From: Bacillus infantis
GTDB taxonomy: Bacteria; Bacillota; Bacilli; Bacillales; Cytobacillaceae
Length of the DNA: 64,000 nt
Direction: 5' to 3'
Assembly (NCBI RefSeq): GCF_020171945.1
Contig: NZ_JAIVAP010000023.1
Location: 1 to 64,000 of the forward strand
Shown here piece after piece: positions 17,553 to 27,446 of the stretch. Each line of letters opens with the position of its first letter. The first letter of the stretch is position 1. The position numbers and the translations under genes were made by a program. The notes beneath the pieces are model-generated. The model had not been told where the DNA came from and did no database searches. It saw only the letters and a program-made list of their open reading frames with translations.

Positions 17553-19038
17553 AACCGTACTAGTCATCGGAGGCGGACTCGGCGGTCTGTCGGCTGCAAT
17601 TTCACTTGCTCAGGCCGGATACGATGTCTCCTTATATGAGAAAAATGAACACATTGGAGGAAAGCTGAACAGGCTCGATCAGGATGGCTTTGGATTTGAT
17701 CTTGGCCCATCCATCCTGACGATGCCGCAGATTTTCGAAAAATTGTTTGCTGCCAGCGGGAAATCCATGAAGGACTATGTCCCGATTGAAAAGCTGGATC
17801 ATCAGTGGCGTTCCTTTTTCCCTGATGGAAATGTCATAGATTTGTATGAAGATCTGAAGGAAATGCAAGAGAAGAACGCATCCCTGAGTGAAAAGGATAT
17901 GCAGGAATATCAGAATCTGCTTAACTATTCGAAAAGGATTTATGATCTGACAGATAAGACCTATTTCCAGCATGGCGTGGATACGACGAGAGAAATCATG
18001 AAACATACGGGCCTGTTCACTGCTTTGAGGAACTTTGATCTATTTTCTACTGTTCATGGAGCCATTGATAAGCGGATCAGCAATGAACAGTTCCGCGATA
18101 TGCTTTCCTATTTTATCAAGTATGTAGGTTCGTCCCCTTATGATGCACCGGCGGTTTTGAATATGATGATCTATATGCAGCATGACCAGGGGGTCTGGTA
18201 TGTACCCGGCGGACTGCACAATCTGGCAGGCGGCCTGGTGAAGCTGGCTGAAGAAGTGGGTGTGAAGTTCCACCTCGGCAGGAAAATCGTCAAGCTTGAA
18301 AAAAAGAACGGCGAAATTACAGGAGCAGTTATGGAAGATGGTACAGTGCTGACCGCCGATTATTTTGTTTCCAATATGGAAGTCATACCGGTATATGAAC
18401 GACTGCTGGAGGAAGACAGCTCTTATGTGAAAAAATTAAAAAAGAAATTCGAGCCCGCCAGTTCCGGCCTTGTAATGCATTTGGGCGTGAAAAAGAGCTA
18501 TCCGCAGCTGCGCCATCATAATTTCTTTTTCGCTGAAAATATGAAGCAGCAAATGCAATCAATCTTTCATAAGCATGAACTGCCGGAAGACCCTGTCATT
18601 TATTTAGTCAACGTCAATAAAACAGATCCTTCGCAGGCACCTGACGGACATGAAAATATAAAAGTGCTGCCTCATATTCCATATATCCGGGATCAAAAGC
18701 CTTTTACGCAGCAGGATTATGAACAATTCGCTGAGCGGGTCCTGATCAAACTGGAAAGAATGGGCCTGCACGATCTGCGGGAAAATATCGTCACAAAGGA
18801 TGTTTGGACTCCGGAGGATATCAGACGGATGTATGGATCTGACCGTGGTGCCATCTATGGAACAGTATCAGACCGCAAGAAAAATAAAGGATTCAAGCAC
18901 CCGAAACAGAGTGAACGCTATAACAATCTATATTTTGTCGGCGGAACCGTGAATCCAGGCGGCGGTATGCCTATGGTCACCTTAAGCGGCCAGCTTGTAG
19001 GCAAGAAAATTGTTCAGCGGGATTCTTCCCATGCCTGA
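17542..19038 (+). CDS. crtN: 4,4'-diapophytoene desaturase (dehydrosqualene desaturase)
   Basis: FAD-dependent desaturase converting dehydrosqualene to 4,4'-diaponeurosporene. It has 498 residues with the N-terminal dinucleotide fold [12 protein letters not shown], then G-G-K-L-N-R and D-L-G-P-S-I-L, and a C-terminal [13 protein letters not shown] flavin motif. The TTG start at 17542 follows GGAG and overlaps the end of crtM. It is paralogous to crtP at 20946, and gene order plus the S-I-L-T-M signature favour the CrtN role. Confidence 0.88.
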   Translation: MKNKTVLVIGGGLGGLSAAISLAQAGYDVSLYEKNEHIGGKLNRLDQDGFGFDLGPSILTMPQIFEKLFAASGKSMKDYVPIEKLDHQWRSFFPDGNVIDLYEDLKEMQEKNASLSEKDMQEYQNLLNYSKRIYDLTDKTYFQHGVDTTREIMKHTGLFTALRNFDLFSTVHGAIDKRISNEQFRDMLSYFIKYVGSSPYDAPAVLNMMIYMQHDQGVWYVPGGLHNLAGGLVKLAEEVGVKFHLGRKIVKLEKKNGEITGAVMEDGTVLTADYFVSNMEVIPVYERLLEEDSSYVKKLKKKFEPASSGLVMHLGVKKSYPQLRHHNFFFAENMKQQMQSIFHKHELPEDPVIYLVNVNKTDPSQAPDGHENIKVLPHIPYIRDQKPFTQQDYEQFAERVLIKLERMGLHDLRENIVTKDVWTPEDIRRMYGSDRGAIYGTVSDRKKNKGFKHPKQSERYNNLYFVGGTVNPGGGMPMVTLSGQLVGKKIVQRDSSHA

Positions 19039-20428
19039 CAATGACAGACCTTCTCTGGAATCATTGCCGGAAAGGCAGAGGGAGGATCTGTTTTCGGAGG
19101 GGAGCCCCTCACTTGAAGCGCGAAAAAAACTGCTTTCAAAGCTGAAAAGCATGATTGTGGAGAATGAAGAGGCATTTATCAAGGCCCTTCATGCAGACTT
19201 GGGAAAGCCGGCATTCGAATCCTTTTCATCTGAGATTGCAGTTTTATTGAATGAAATCGATCATGTATGCAAGCATATAGCGAAATGGAACCGGCAATCC
19301 CGGTCCCGATATCTTAAATTGGGATATGTGGAAGCGGTTAAAAGAAAGCGGCAGCCATATGGGAGTGTACTCATCATCGGTTCATGGAATTACCCGCTCC
19401 AGCTTACCCTGATGCCTGCCATCGGTGCAATTGCCGCAGGAAACCGCTGTGTGATCAAACCATCTGAACATGCACCGGCAACAGCTGAACTGCTGAAAGA
19501 AATCATCAATGATGCCTTTCCTCCCGAGCATCTGCTTGTGGTGACTGGAGATGCACAGACCGCGAGCCTGCTGACCGCAGCCCCTTTTGACCTGATCTTT
19601 TTTACAGGCAGCAGCCAGACAGGGAAAGCTGTGGCAGAGCAGGCAGCCAGACAGCTCACTCCGGTGATACTCGAACTCGGCGGAAAAAATCCGTGCATCA
19701 TTGATGAATCAGGATTTTCAAAAGAGGCCATCAGGGAAATTGTCTGGGGTAAGTTCCTTAATGCGGGGCAAACCTGTATTGCACCGGACACCCTTTTTGT
19801 CCAGGAGTCCATTTTTGAAAAAACGCTGAATGAAATTTCCGCTTCAATCTCCGCTTTTTACGGAGACCATCCTCAGGCAAACGGTGATTATGGCCGGATC
19901 TGTACAGATGCCCACTTTGAAAAGGTGGTTAATTTTATCGGACAGGGTGATGTCCGGCATGGCGGTAGCTATGATCGAAGCGACCGGTTCATCGCCCCGA
20001 CGGTGGTAGCGGATATAGAACCTGGAAGTCCGATCCTGGCGGAAGAAATTTTCGGCCCGGTCCTTCCTGTTATTCCTTATTCAGACATTAGGACGTTATT
20101 ATCCAGCGGCAGCATTCAGCGTGATGCACTTACGGGGTATATATTCAGTAAGAACAAAGAAGACATCCAGCTGTTCAAGGAACATATGCGGTCACCAACC
20201 ATCAGTGTCAATCAGGTGATCCATCATGCTGCGAGTCCCCATATCGCATTTGGCGGGGTTGGAAGAAGCGGATACGGTGCTTATCACGGCAAAGCGGGCT
20301 TTCTGGCTTTCAGTTATGAAAAAACAGAATACAAAACCTGGCATTACATTCACTTTCAAGGTAAGTTCCCGCCATATTCCGATACAAATATGAAAGCTTT
20401 GAAGAAGTTAAGAAAGTGGCTGCTGTAA
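19031..20428 (+). CDS. aldH: aldehyde dehydrogenase, probable 4,4'-diaponeurosporenal dehydrogenase
   Basis: Predicted to oxidise the terminal carotenoid aldehyde to 4,4'-diaponeurosporenoic acid. The 465 residues form a class 3-like ALDH, with catalytic Cys in NAGQTC near residue 248, general base Glu in LELGGKNP near 214 and F-T-G-S in the NAD site. The C-terminus is hydrophobic and basic, as in membrane-associated ALDHs. The ATG overlaps the crtN stop (ATGCCTGA). In S. aureus the corresponding enzyme is encoded away from the crt operon, so its inclusion here is notable. Substrate inferred from context. Confidence 0.8.
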   Translation: MPDNDRPSLESLPERQREDLFSEGSPSLEARKKLLSKLKSMIVENEEAFIKALHADLGKPAFESFSSEIAVLLNEIDHVCKHIAKWNRQSRSRYLKLGYVEAVKRKRQPYGSVLIIGSWNYPLQLTLMPAIGAIAAGNRCVIKPSEHAPATAELLKEIINDAFPPEHLLVVTGDAQTASLLTAAPFDLIFFTGSSQTGKAVAEQAARQLTPVILELGGKNPCIIDESGFSKEAIREIVWGKFLNAGQTCIAPDTLFVQESIFEKTLNEISASISAFYGDHPQANGDYGRICTDAHFEKVVNFIGQGDVRHGGSYDRSDRFIAPTVVADIEPGSPILAEEIFGPVLPVIPYSDIRTLLSSGSIQRDALTGYIFSKNKEDIQLFKEHMRSPTISVNQVIHHAASPHIAFGGVGRSGYGAYHGKAGFLAFSYEKTEYKTWHYIHFQGKFPPYSDTNMKALKKLRKWLL

Positions 20429-20913
20429 TGATTGTTTCGCTATCGCTCCACTGGATTATTATCCTGGATATATGTGCATGGGCGTTTTTCCATCTGTCCA
20501 TCTCGGCCATTTGCCTGAAGCTGCCTTTATCCTGGTTTTTAAAAGACACCTTCTGGTTTCGGAGTTTCACCTGGGAAAGATCCGGAGAATTATGGCAGCG
20601 TTTATTCCGGGTAAAAACATGGAAAGGCTATCTGATAGATGGCACGATTTTTCTCAAAAAAGGGTACAGTAAAAAGGAGCTGCATGGCATCGGACCGGGG
20701 GACTTGGCAATCTTTGCTGCGGAAACAAAGCGCGCGGAATTGACACATTGGCTTTCCATCCTGCCTGCCCCACTGTTCTTCTTGTGGAATCCAGCAGTGG
20801 CGGGCTGGGCAATGATTCTGTATGCACTTGGTTTTAACCTTCCCATTATTGTTGTCCAGCGCTACAATCGGGGGCGCATGACTGCCATTGCATCAAGGCC
20901 TGCTAAGAAATGA
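20428..20913 (+). CDS. crtO: glycosyl-4,4'-diaponeurosporenoate acyltransferase
   Basis: Last step of staphyloxanthin-type synthesis: attaches a fatty acyl chain to the sugar of the carotenoid ester. The 161-residue membrane protein has two N-terminal hydrophobic stretches, F-R-S-F-T-W-E-R-S-G, V-K-T-W-K-G-Y-L-x-D-G and a C-terminal hydrophobic pair ending Q-R-Y-N-R-G-R, as in CrtO. The ATG overlaps the aldH stop (TAATG). A GTG at 20416 in the same frame is an alternative. Confidence 0.85.
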   Translation: MIVSLSLHWIIILDICAWAFFHLSISAICLKLPLSWFLKDTFWFRSFTWERSGELWQRLFRVKTWKGYLIDGTIFLKKGYSKKELHGIGPGDLAIFAAETKRAELTHWLSILPAPLFFLWNPAVAGWAMILYALGFNLPIIVVQRYNRGRMTAIASRPAKK

Positions 20914-20945
20914 AGCGGAATTTTGTTTGGAAATGAGGGATTTAC

Positions 20946-22472
20946 ATGAGTAAGAAAGTTATTGTCATTGGCGCTGGTGTAGCCGGGCTTGCCACTGCCA
21001 TAAGGCTGCAGCATGCAGGATACCAGGTGGAGATATATGAAAAAGGACAGACACCCGGCGGAAAAATGAACCGCATTGAACTGGATGGCTATAAATTTGA
21101 TCTGGGGCCAAGCATCGTCATGATGCCGGATTTATATCAGGAAATATTCGAACTGTGCGGCCGCGATCCGGATGATTATATTCCAATGGAAAAGCTGGAC
21201 CCGATTTACAGGGCTTATTTCAGTGATATTCCCGACAAGCCTTTTGATATCTCATCAGATCTTACCAAATTGACAAAGACGATTGAATCGATCAGCGAAG
21301 ATGACACGGCAGGCTTTTTTCAGTATCTCCAGGAAATTTACAAGCGCTTTGTCATCGCGAAGCATCATATTCTTCAAAGGCCGTTCCGCAAAAGGTCTGA
21401 TTTTTATAACCTCCCGATGCTGAAGAAAGCCTTGAAACTGAAACCATATGACACTGCCGATACGTTCATAGGAAAATATATTAAGAATGAACGGCTGAAA
21501 CAGCTGATCAGTTTTCAAACATTGTACATAGGCATTTCCCCTCTTAAAAGCCCTTCTTTTTACACCATGATCCCCATGATACAATTTTTGTATGGAGTAT
21601 GGTTTATTAAAGGCGGTATGTATACGATGGCCCTGGCCATGGAGAGGCTCTTCGGGGAACTGGGAGGAACCATTCACTATGGCAGGGATGTGCAGGAAAT
21701 ATCCATTCAAAATGGCCAGGCAGACGGAATAATCGTGGACGGCAAAAAGGTTTCCTCAGATTATGTTGTCTGCAATGCTGACTTCCCGCATGCGATGAAG
21801 CACCTGGTGAAAGACACGGCCGCCAAAGGGAAATATACCGATAAAAAAATCGACAGCATGAAATACTCTTGTTCATGTTTTCTTTTATATCTCGGCATGG
21901 ACCGGAAATATGAAGAAATCGACCATGTACATAACTTTATTTTCAACGAAAATCTTAATAAGAATCTGGAGGACATTTTTTCCGGGGAGAAACTGGAGAA
22001 TGCCTCCTTTTATGTATACATCGCTTCAAAAATGGATCCCTCCCTTGCACCCGAGGGGAAGGATGGTTTGTATATCCTGATGCCCGTCTCGGACAAATCT
22101 ACAGCAGACTATGAATGGGACGAGGAAACCATTTCATATTATCGAGGCTATATCTTGAGTGAGTTGAAAAAAATCCGCGGCTTTGAAAATATCGAAAATG
22201 AGATTGTCACTGAAACGTATACAACACCGCAGGATTTTGAGTCGAAATTCAATGCCTATAATGGTGCCACGTTCGGTTTACAGCCCATTTTGAAACAAAG
22301 CAACCACTATCGTCCGCAAAGCAAGGCCAGCACTTGTGAAAATCTGTACTTTACCGGAAGCAGCACACATCCCGGCGCCGGTGTCCCGATCGTGCTGCTC
22401 TCCGCCAGGATCACGGCACAGGAACTGATTCAGGACGATACAGGCATTCTGTATGATTACTCAGCGAAATAA
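20946..22472 (+). CDS. crtP: 4,4'-diaponeurosporene oxidase
   Basis: FAD-dependent oxidase that oxidises the terminal methyl group of 4,4'-diaponeurosporene. The 508 residues resemble CrtN, with VIGAGVAGLATA at the start, G-G-K-M-N-R, D-L-G-P-S-I-V-M-M and a C-terminal TGSSTHPGAGVP flavin motif. GAGGGA precedes the ATG. It lies 32 bases after crtO in the same operon. Assigned as CrtP rather than CrtN because the second desaturase-like gene in such operons has this role, and the THPGAG motif fits that subgroup. Confidence 0.85.
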   Translation: MSKKVIVIGAGVAGLATAIRLQHAGYQVEIYEKGQTPGGKMNRIELDGYKFDLGPSIVMMPDLYQEIFELCGRDPDDYIPMEKLDPIYRAYFSDIPDKPFDISSDLTKLTKTIESISEDDTAGFFQYLQEIYKRFVIAKHHILQRPFRKRSDFYNLPMLKKALKLKPYDTADTFIGKYIKNERLKQLISFQTLYIGISPLKSPSFYTMIPMIQFLYGVWFIKGGMYTMALAMERLFGELGGTIHYGRDVQEISIQNGQADGIIVDGKKVSSDYVVCNADFPHAMKHLVKDTAAKGKYTDKKIDSMKYSCSCFLLYLGMDRKYEEIDHVHNFIFNENLNKNLEDIFSGEKLENASFYVYIASKMDPSLAPEGKDGLYILMPVSDKSTADYEWDEETISYYRGYILSELKKIRGFENIENEIVTETYTTPQDFESKFNAYNGATFGLQPILKQSNHYRPQSKASTCENLYFTGSSTHPGAGVPIVLLSARITAQELIQDDTGILYDYSAK

Positions 22473-22528
22473 GGACTTGCAGGGGATCATAAAAGCTGTG
22501 TGCCGGCACGCAGAGGAAGGAGGCAGGT

Positions 22529-23635
22529 ATGGCAGCTGCAGAAGCAATTAATCTTGCTGTTGGATTTCTGGCATTTATTGTTGGCATTTTTATGTTCTGG
22601 TCTTTGCCGGTCCCTGTATTCTCCTCCAGGCTTAAGGAGGATCTAACGTTTCTGTCCATCATTATTCCTGCCAGAAATGAAGAAGGCAGGATTTCACCGC
22701 TTCTGCAATCATTGCAGGAGCAGCGGTTCAGACATTTTGAAATTCTGGTCATTGATGACGATTCATCTGACAATACCAGGTCTGTTGCGGAAAGCTATGG
22801 TGCCAGGGTTCTGCAGAATGCAGGCTCAGGAAAATCATCGGCCTGCTGGCAGGGTGCTGAGCAGGCTAAAGGAAACTGGTTGTTATTTTTAGACGCAGAT
22901 ACGAGATTCACCAGTGCGGATGGACTGAGGAATCTGCTGCATTTCTATCACGGCAAGGGAGCACGGGGCATATTGGCCTTACAGCCCTTTCATACAGTTG
23001 AGCGCTTATATGAACACCTTTCCGTTGTATTTAATATCATTGTCGTGGCGGGGATGAATCTATTTACGATCTGGGGATCGAAATTCAAAACCGCCGGCTC
23101 ATTCGGTCCATGCATTCTTTGTAATCGGGACGATTACTTTTTGAGTGGAGGGCATAAAAAAATCGAGGGAGCCATTATGGATGATCTGGCATTGGGTGAG
23201 GCATTTCTGGAGCATGATCTCCCGGTCCGCTGCCTCGGCGGCAAAGGGATTATCTCCTTGCGCATGTACCCGGAAGGCTTGGGCAGCCTTATCGAAGGCT
23301 GGTGCAAAAGCTTTGCGGTCGGCAGCAAATCTACTCATCCAGCCGTCATGCTGATGGTCATCTTCTGGATCGCAGGCAGTTTCATCGCTGCAGGGGCATT
23401 GATCTCTTCTATAACTGAATGGAACACTGCCGCCATGATATTCAGCGGAATATTGTATATACTCTACAGTATTCAAACAGCATGGTTCGCCCGCAGAGTC
23501 GGCAACTTCAGATGGGCCATCTTCCCTTTTTACCCGGTATTATTCCTGTTCTTCGCAGGAATCTATCTCTACTCCTTCATCCGCGTAAACATATTCCATT
23601 CGGTGAAGTGGAAAGGGCGTAATATTAAGGTTTGA
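22529..23635 (+). CDS. crtQ: 4,4'-diaponeurosporenoate glycosyltransferase
   Basis: Family 2 glycosyltransferase that esterifies glucose to diaponeurosporenoic acid. It has 368 residues: an N-terminal membrane anchor, then S-I-I-I-P-A-R-N-E-E, donor-site VIDDDSSDNT, metal motif LDADT, and M-D-D-L-A-L-G-E acceptor region. Three to four C-terminal membrane segments place it at the inner leaflet. The ribosome binding site is AAGGAGG. Last gene of the carotenoid operon; a hairpin repeat with T-run follows and could end transcription. Confidence 0.87.
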   Translation: MAAAEAINLAVGFLAFIVGIFMFWSLPVPVFSSRLKEDLTFLSIIIPARNEEGRISPLLQSLQEQRFRHFEILVIDDDSSDNTRSVAESYGARVLQNAGSGKSSACWQGAEQAKGNWLLFLDADTRFTSADGLRNLLHFYHGKGARGILALQPFHTVERLYEHLSVVFNIIVVAGMNLFTIWGSKFKTAGSFGPCILCNRDDYFLSGGHKKIEGAIMDDLALGEAFLEHDLPVRCLGGKGIISLRMYPEGLGSLIEGWCKSFAVGSKSTHPAVMLMVIFWIAGSFIAAGALISSITEWNTAAMIFSGILYILYSIQTAWFARRVGNFRWAIFPFYPVLFLFFAGIYLYSFIRVNIFHSVKWKGRNIKV

Positions 23636-23650
23636 GCCAGTGCCGGGGGC

Positions 23651-23748
23651 CGGGCCGGGGGGACAGACCCCTTGGCCCTTTTTTGGAGAACCAAGGGGAC
23701 AGGTCCCTTGGTTCTTTTTGAGGTGGACGTGGGACCTGTCCCAGTGGA
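23651..23748. repeat. GC-rich double-hairpin repeat (GGGGACAG family), copy 1
   Basis: Contains GGGGGACAGACCCC, then AGAACCAAGGG paired with CCCTTGGTTCT plus a T-run (a good terminator for crtQ), then GGGACCTGTCCC. Located between crtQ and the AraC gene. The rest of this ~290-base gap (23749-23929) shows no clear promoter; it holds GAATTCACTAGT at 23759. Confidence 0.8.
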
Positions 23749-23929
23749 CTTTCAATTCGAATTCACTAGTAATCAATCGTTTGAAATTTGACGCAGTTTG
23801 CAAGTGGAATGTCGCCATTGGCTAGTCACAGGACAGGTTAAGGATGGTAATATAATATCTGTTCTGTTAAACAAACTGAAACGGTATTTAAATTTTGCCA
23901 ATGTGCAGATGGCTAAAGGAGGGACGATT

Positions 23930-24943
23930 ATGACATCTTTTACCCGGATAAAAATGCCGGCAGGGTTTTGGACTGGATTACAGCAATTAGGGATTTCCGC
24001 ACAAGATGTGGTTCGAAAAGCACGAGTGCCTCTCACGATTATAAATGAACCGGTTGTTACTGCTGCTCAGTATTTTGCAATCTGGCAGGCATATTCAGAC
24101 ATGGTTGACGATATTGCGAATGGAATCATCAAGCTTATAAAAGTCTTTGAAACAGCGCATTATCCACCGGCCGTTTTAGCGACCTACCATGCTCGGAATT
24201 ACCGCGAGGCACTAAACCGAATGGTCCGGTATAAGCAGCTGTGTCCTCCCGAAAGCTTACGAGTCACTGAGGAAGGCGAGTTTTGCCATATCGATTTGGA
24301 ATGGCAGCATACCGGGGAAACTGTTCCTCCGATGCTGGTAGGCATTACATTATCGTTTCTTATAGAGTTAGGGAGAAGAGGCACAGGTAAACCATTGACT
24401 GCGGGATTCGTTGAATTTTCGCACCCAATGGGCAATGTAAACACGCTTGAAGCTTATTTCGGCTGCAGTATCCGAATCGGAGCAGATAGGAACCGTTTAA
24501 CCCTGCATCAAAAAGATCTGGACCTCCCTTTTGTCTCGTATAACTTAGAATTGCTGGAAGCTTTGACGCCTGTATTGGATAAATCATTGAACGAAGAGCA
24601 GCGGATCCGCTCAAACACCGAAGTGGTTAAGTGGATCATCGAACGCAGCTTAGCAGATGGGCGCCCCAACATTCATACTGTCGCGAGCGAACTGGGAATG
24701 AGTGATCGTACCCTGCAGCGCCGGCTAACGGAAGAAGGCACAAGGTTCAATCATCTGCTGGCAGAAGTTCGGCATAATCAGGCGCGGGAATACCTATTAA
24801 ACCCTTCTATAGATATTAAAGAAGTGGCGTTCCTGGTTGGCTACGAAGATCAAAATGCGTTCTACCGTGCCTTTCGCCTTTGGGAAGGAGATACTCCTTC
24901 AAATTGGCGTAATGAGCATATGGGGGCAAACGCAATCCATTAA
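23930..24943 (+). CDS. AraC-family regulator with arabinose-binding-like N-domain
   Basis: Transcription factor of 337 residues. The first ~200 residues match the AraC-type arabinose-binding/dimerisation domain, which in many members binds other ligands. The last ~100 hold two helix-turn-helix units (V-A-S-E-L-G-M-S-D-R-T-L-Q-R-R-L and I-K-E-V-A-F-L-V-G-Y-E-D-Q-N-A-F-Y-R-A-F). ATG 23930 follows AAAGGAGGG. It is paired with a dehydrogenase gene 41 bases downstream, and the pair is bounded on both sides by GGGGACAG repeats, so it may be an acquired regulator-target unit. Confidence 0.78.
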   Translation: MTSFTRIKMPAGFWTGLQQLGISAQDVVRKARVPLTIINEPVVTAAQYFAIWQAYSDMVDDIANGIIKLIKVFETAHYPPAVLATYHARNYREALNRMVRYKQLCPPESLRVTEEGEFCHIDLEWQHTGETVPPMLVGITLSFLIELGRRGTGKPLTAGFVEFSHPMGNVNTLEAYFGCSIRIGADRNRLTLHQKDLDLPFVSYNLELLEALTPVLDKSLNEEQRIRSNTEVVKWIIERSLADGRPNIHTVASELGMSDRTLQRRLTEEGTRFNHLLAEVRHNQAREYLLNPSIDIKEVAFLVGYEDQNAFYRAFRLWEGDTPSNWRNEHMGANAIH

Positions 24944-24984
24944 CCTTATCTCTTTAACACGATATACAAGCAGGGGGAAAATTT

Positions 24985-25779
24985 ATGGACATGGGTCTAA
25001 AAAATAAAACGGCTTTAGTTACAGGCTCTACCAGAGGCATTGGGAAAGCAATTGCTATTGAACTTGCCAAAGAAGGTGTTAATGTACTGATTAATGGAAG
25101 AAGTGACGAAGAGGTAGAACGGATTGTGAAAGAAATGAGGTTGGATTTTCCGGATACCACTCCCGGAAATGCAGCAGCAGACATAGTGGATCGCAATCAA
25201 AGAGAAGACTTGTTCAGGAAGTACCCCCATATTGATATTTTGGTTAACAATATGGGTATTTACGAAATCATGGAATATAAGGACGTTGACGATGAGATTT
25301 GGGAAAAGTACTTTCGGACTAATGTTCTTGCCGCAAATGGATTATCTAAATTTTATTTACCGAAAATGCTGAATAATGGCTTTGGGCGTGTTATCTTTAT
25401 TGCAAGCGAGGAAGCAGTTATGCCTTCTGGACAGATGCCGCAATATTGTATGACAAAATCAATGGTATTATCATTGTCTAAAAGCTTATCTAAATTAACA
25501 AAAGGTACGGAAGTCACAGTCAATACCATTATGCCTGGACCAACACTCTCTGAAAATGTGCATCAAATAATTGAGGGGATCTACCCAAATGAGGATATGA
25601 GTTTCTCGGATAAAGAGAAAAAATTCATGAATTTAAACCTGCCTCAATCTGAATTGCAGCGATTTATCAGACCGATAGAAATAGGACGCCTAGCCGCATT
25701 TGTATGCAGCCCTTATGCAAATGCGTTTAAAGGATCCCCTATCCGTATGGATGGAGGAATGGTGCCGACTATTTATTAA
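24985..25779 (+). CDS. short-chain dehydrogenase/reductase
   Basis: NAD(P)-dependent oxidoreductase, 264 residues, classical SDR. It has cofactor motif TGSTRGIG near residue 12, NNMG near 86, catalytic Ser in IASEE and Y-C-M-T-K supplying Tyr and Lys. G-G-x-R near residue 33 (N-G-R-S) suggests NADP(H). It ends with the usual R-M-D-G-G motif. Ribosome binding site CAGGGGG. Likely controlled by the AraC gene upstream. Substrate unknown. Confidence 0.8.
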   Translation: MDMGLKNKTALVTGSTRGIGKAIAIELAKEGVNVLINGRSDEEVERIVKEMRLDFPDTTPGNAAADIVDRNQREDLFRKYPHIDILVNNMGIYEIMEYKDVDDEIWEKYFRTNVLAANGLSKFYLPKMLNNGFGRVIFIASEEAVMPSGQMPQYCMTKSMVLSLSKSLSKLTKGTEVTVNTIMPGPTLSENVHQIIEGIYPNEDMSFSDKEKKFMNLNLPQSELQRFIRPIEIGRLAAFVCSPYANAFKGSPIRMDGGMVPTIY

Positions 25780-25780
25780 A

Positions 25781-25881
25781 AGAACCAAGGGGACAGACCC
25801 CATGGCTCGTTTTGTAGAACCAAGGGGACAGACCCCATGGCTCTTTTTTGAAATTGGGCCGGGGGGTCTGTCCCCATGGCC
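25781..25881. repeat. GGGGACAG-family repeat, copy 2 (three hairpins)
   Basis: Two tandem AGAACCAAGGGGACAGACCCC units, each followed by a T-run, then the inverted GGGGGGTCTGTCCCC arm. Starts right after the SDR stop and ends just before AGGAGG, the ribosome binding site of the next gene. Confidence 0.85.
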
Positions 25882-25897
25882 TCTAGGAGGCAGATGA

Positions 25898-26722
25898 ATG
25901 ACAAAATTCGAGATCAATGAAATGACTCAAGCCTTTATCAAGAAGTATAAACTCTTTGAAGAAGATACTGTACAGCAGATCCAGCTGCAGCACCGGCTGG
26001 ATCTGGCTGCGGCCTTTCAGATCAAGGAAGGCATGCGTGTGCTCGAGGTAGGCTGCGGGCAAGGAGACACTACGGCGGCTCTTGCAGATGCAGTAGGGAA
26101 TGACGGATTTGTGGTGGCGATGGATGTTGCCAGTCCGGAATATGGAGCTCCGTTCACTTTGGCAGAAGCTGCAGAAAGAATTAAGAAATCCTCCTTGGGG
26201 AGCCGGATTTCTTTTCACTTTGAAGCCGATCTTGAAGACTTTACAGGGGAAGCTCCTTTTGATGTGGCAGTTCTGTCTCATTGCTCCTGGTACTTTAAGC
26301 ATCCGGAGGATTTGCTCCGAACTTTTACAAGGCTGCGCCAGCTGGCAAAAAGGGTCTGTTTTGCAGAGTGGGACCTGGATTTCACAAGAATGGACCAGCG
26401 TCCCCATTTTTGTGCGGTTTCAATTCTAGCTTTATATTCTAATTTTGTAGACAACGAGGGAAATATCCAGAACTTGTTCCATAAATCCCGTATCCAGGAG
26501 CTGCTGAAGGAGGCAGGATTTACAGTTGAGAATCATTTGACTGTTAATGCGTCCTATCTGCAGGATGCCAAATGGGAAAAAGATTTTGCGAACAGCATCC
26601 GGCCCCAATTCTCAAAAGCACCTGAAATGATCCAGACCTTAGTGAACAGCTATTATGAACTGATGAATCACAGCCAGGATCATGAAAAGTCACTTGATAG
26701 TTTTATACTTTGTGCAAGATGA
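25898..26722 (+). CDS. class I SAM-dependent methyltransferase
   Basis: Soluble methyltransferase of 274 residues. The SAM-binding motif I is VLEVGCGQGDTT near residue 49, with an acidic residue at the end of strand 2 (A-M-D-V-A). The remainder has no clear substrate signature. The ATG follows AGGAGG that directly abuts the end of a GGGGACAG repeat, and a second copy follows its stop. No partner gene is evident, so the substrate is not assigned. Confidence 0.7.
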   Translation: MTKFEINEMTQAFIKKYKLFEEDTVQQIQLQHRLDLAAAFQIKEGMRVLEVGCGQGDTTAALADAVGNDGFVVAMDVASPEYGAPFTLAEAAERIKKSSLGSRISFHFEADLEDFTGEAPFDVAVLSHCSWYFKHPEDLLRTFTRLRQLAKRVCFAEWDLDFTRMDQRPHFCAVSILALYSNFVDNEGNIQNLFHKSRIQELLKEAGFTVENHLTVNASYLQDAKWEKDFANSIRPQFSKAPEMIQTLVNSYYELMNHSQDHEKSLDSFILCAR

Positions 26723-26789
26723 GCCAAGGGGACAGACCCCTTGGCTCTTTTTGAAACTGGGCCGAGGGGTCTGTCCCCCTGGCCTTTTT
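26721..26789. repeat. GGGGACAG-family repeat, copy 3; acts as terminator
   Basis: GAGCCAAGGGG-ACAGA-CCCCTTGGCTC plus five T residues is an 11-bp perfect terminator. Then a second hairpin, GGCCGAGGGG...CCCCCTGGCC, plus T-run. The two arms are near reverse complements of each other. Located between convergent genes. Confidence 0.88.
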
Positions 26790-27213
26790 AAACAAATGAT
26801 GCCAGAAAAAAACTAAGGCTGATCCATACACAAAGTGGTGAGTAGAGGACGGTGTCTTGTTTTGCAAATCTAGTATGTTTGATTTTCTTGAAAAAGCCTA
26901 CATATCTGCCATCTCCAATAGCGCGAAGCAGGAACACAGTTCCACCAGCTATACAAAGCCATTTTGAAAGAGTGGAGGATTTGATGATGGTGAGCAGATC
27001 TGCTTGAACTAATAAAAGTGCAGATGCAAAAAAGCAAAGCAATGCGATAAAAAGTGTGCCTGCCATTCTTGGCTGTAAAACTGGCAATTGACTATCATCC
27101 TTAGTTGGTAGGACCATATTTACTCCCCACTTACCTCCAAATGCCCAAAAAACGTGTAATATACCAATACTGATTAATATAAGAGACGTTAAGCTTATTA
27201 TAGCGTTTACCAA
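26788..27213 (-). CDS. DUF3995 membrane protein
   Basis: A 141-residue protein with four membrane segments. The first carries I-G-I-L-H-V-F-W-A-F-G-G-K-W-G, followed by a P-rich loop, as in DUF3995. The start is TTG at 27213, placed by AGAGGTGG a few bases upstream on the minus strand. It is monocistronic and convergent with the methyltransferase gene. Function unknown. Confidence 0.7.
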   Translation of the reverse strand: MVNAIISLTSLILISIGILHVFWAFGGKWGVNMVLPTKDDSQLPVLQPRMAGTLFIALLCFFASALLLVQADLLTIIKSSTLSKWLCIAGGTVFLLRAIGDGRYVGFFKKIKHTRFAKQDTVLYSPLCVWISLSFFLASFV

Positions 27214-27312
27214 AAGACCACCTCTTCTGCATGTTATGATCCTCCGTTACTAACTTGCTGTATTATAATTATACAGATTCATTTCTCAAATCAGCACAAA
27301 TTTTTTCAAGTA

Positions 27313-27371
27313 AGAACCAGGGGGACAGGTCCCGTGGTTTTTTTGGGCCGAGGGGTCTGTCCCCTTGGCCT
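27313..27371. repeat. GGGGACAG-family repeat, copy 4
   Basis: AACCAGGGGGACAGGTCCC..GTGGTT with T-run, then GGGCCGAGGGGTCTGTCCCC. Lies between the divergent DUF3995 and ModA genes. Confidence 0.8.
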
Positions 27372-27446
27372 TCCCTTGGCCTTTGCGGCCATAAATAGGT
27401 ATGATTATGAATGAATAGCTTTGTTCAGTTGGAAAGGAAGAAATAT

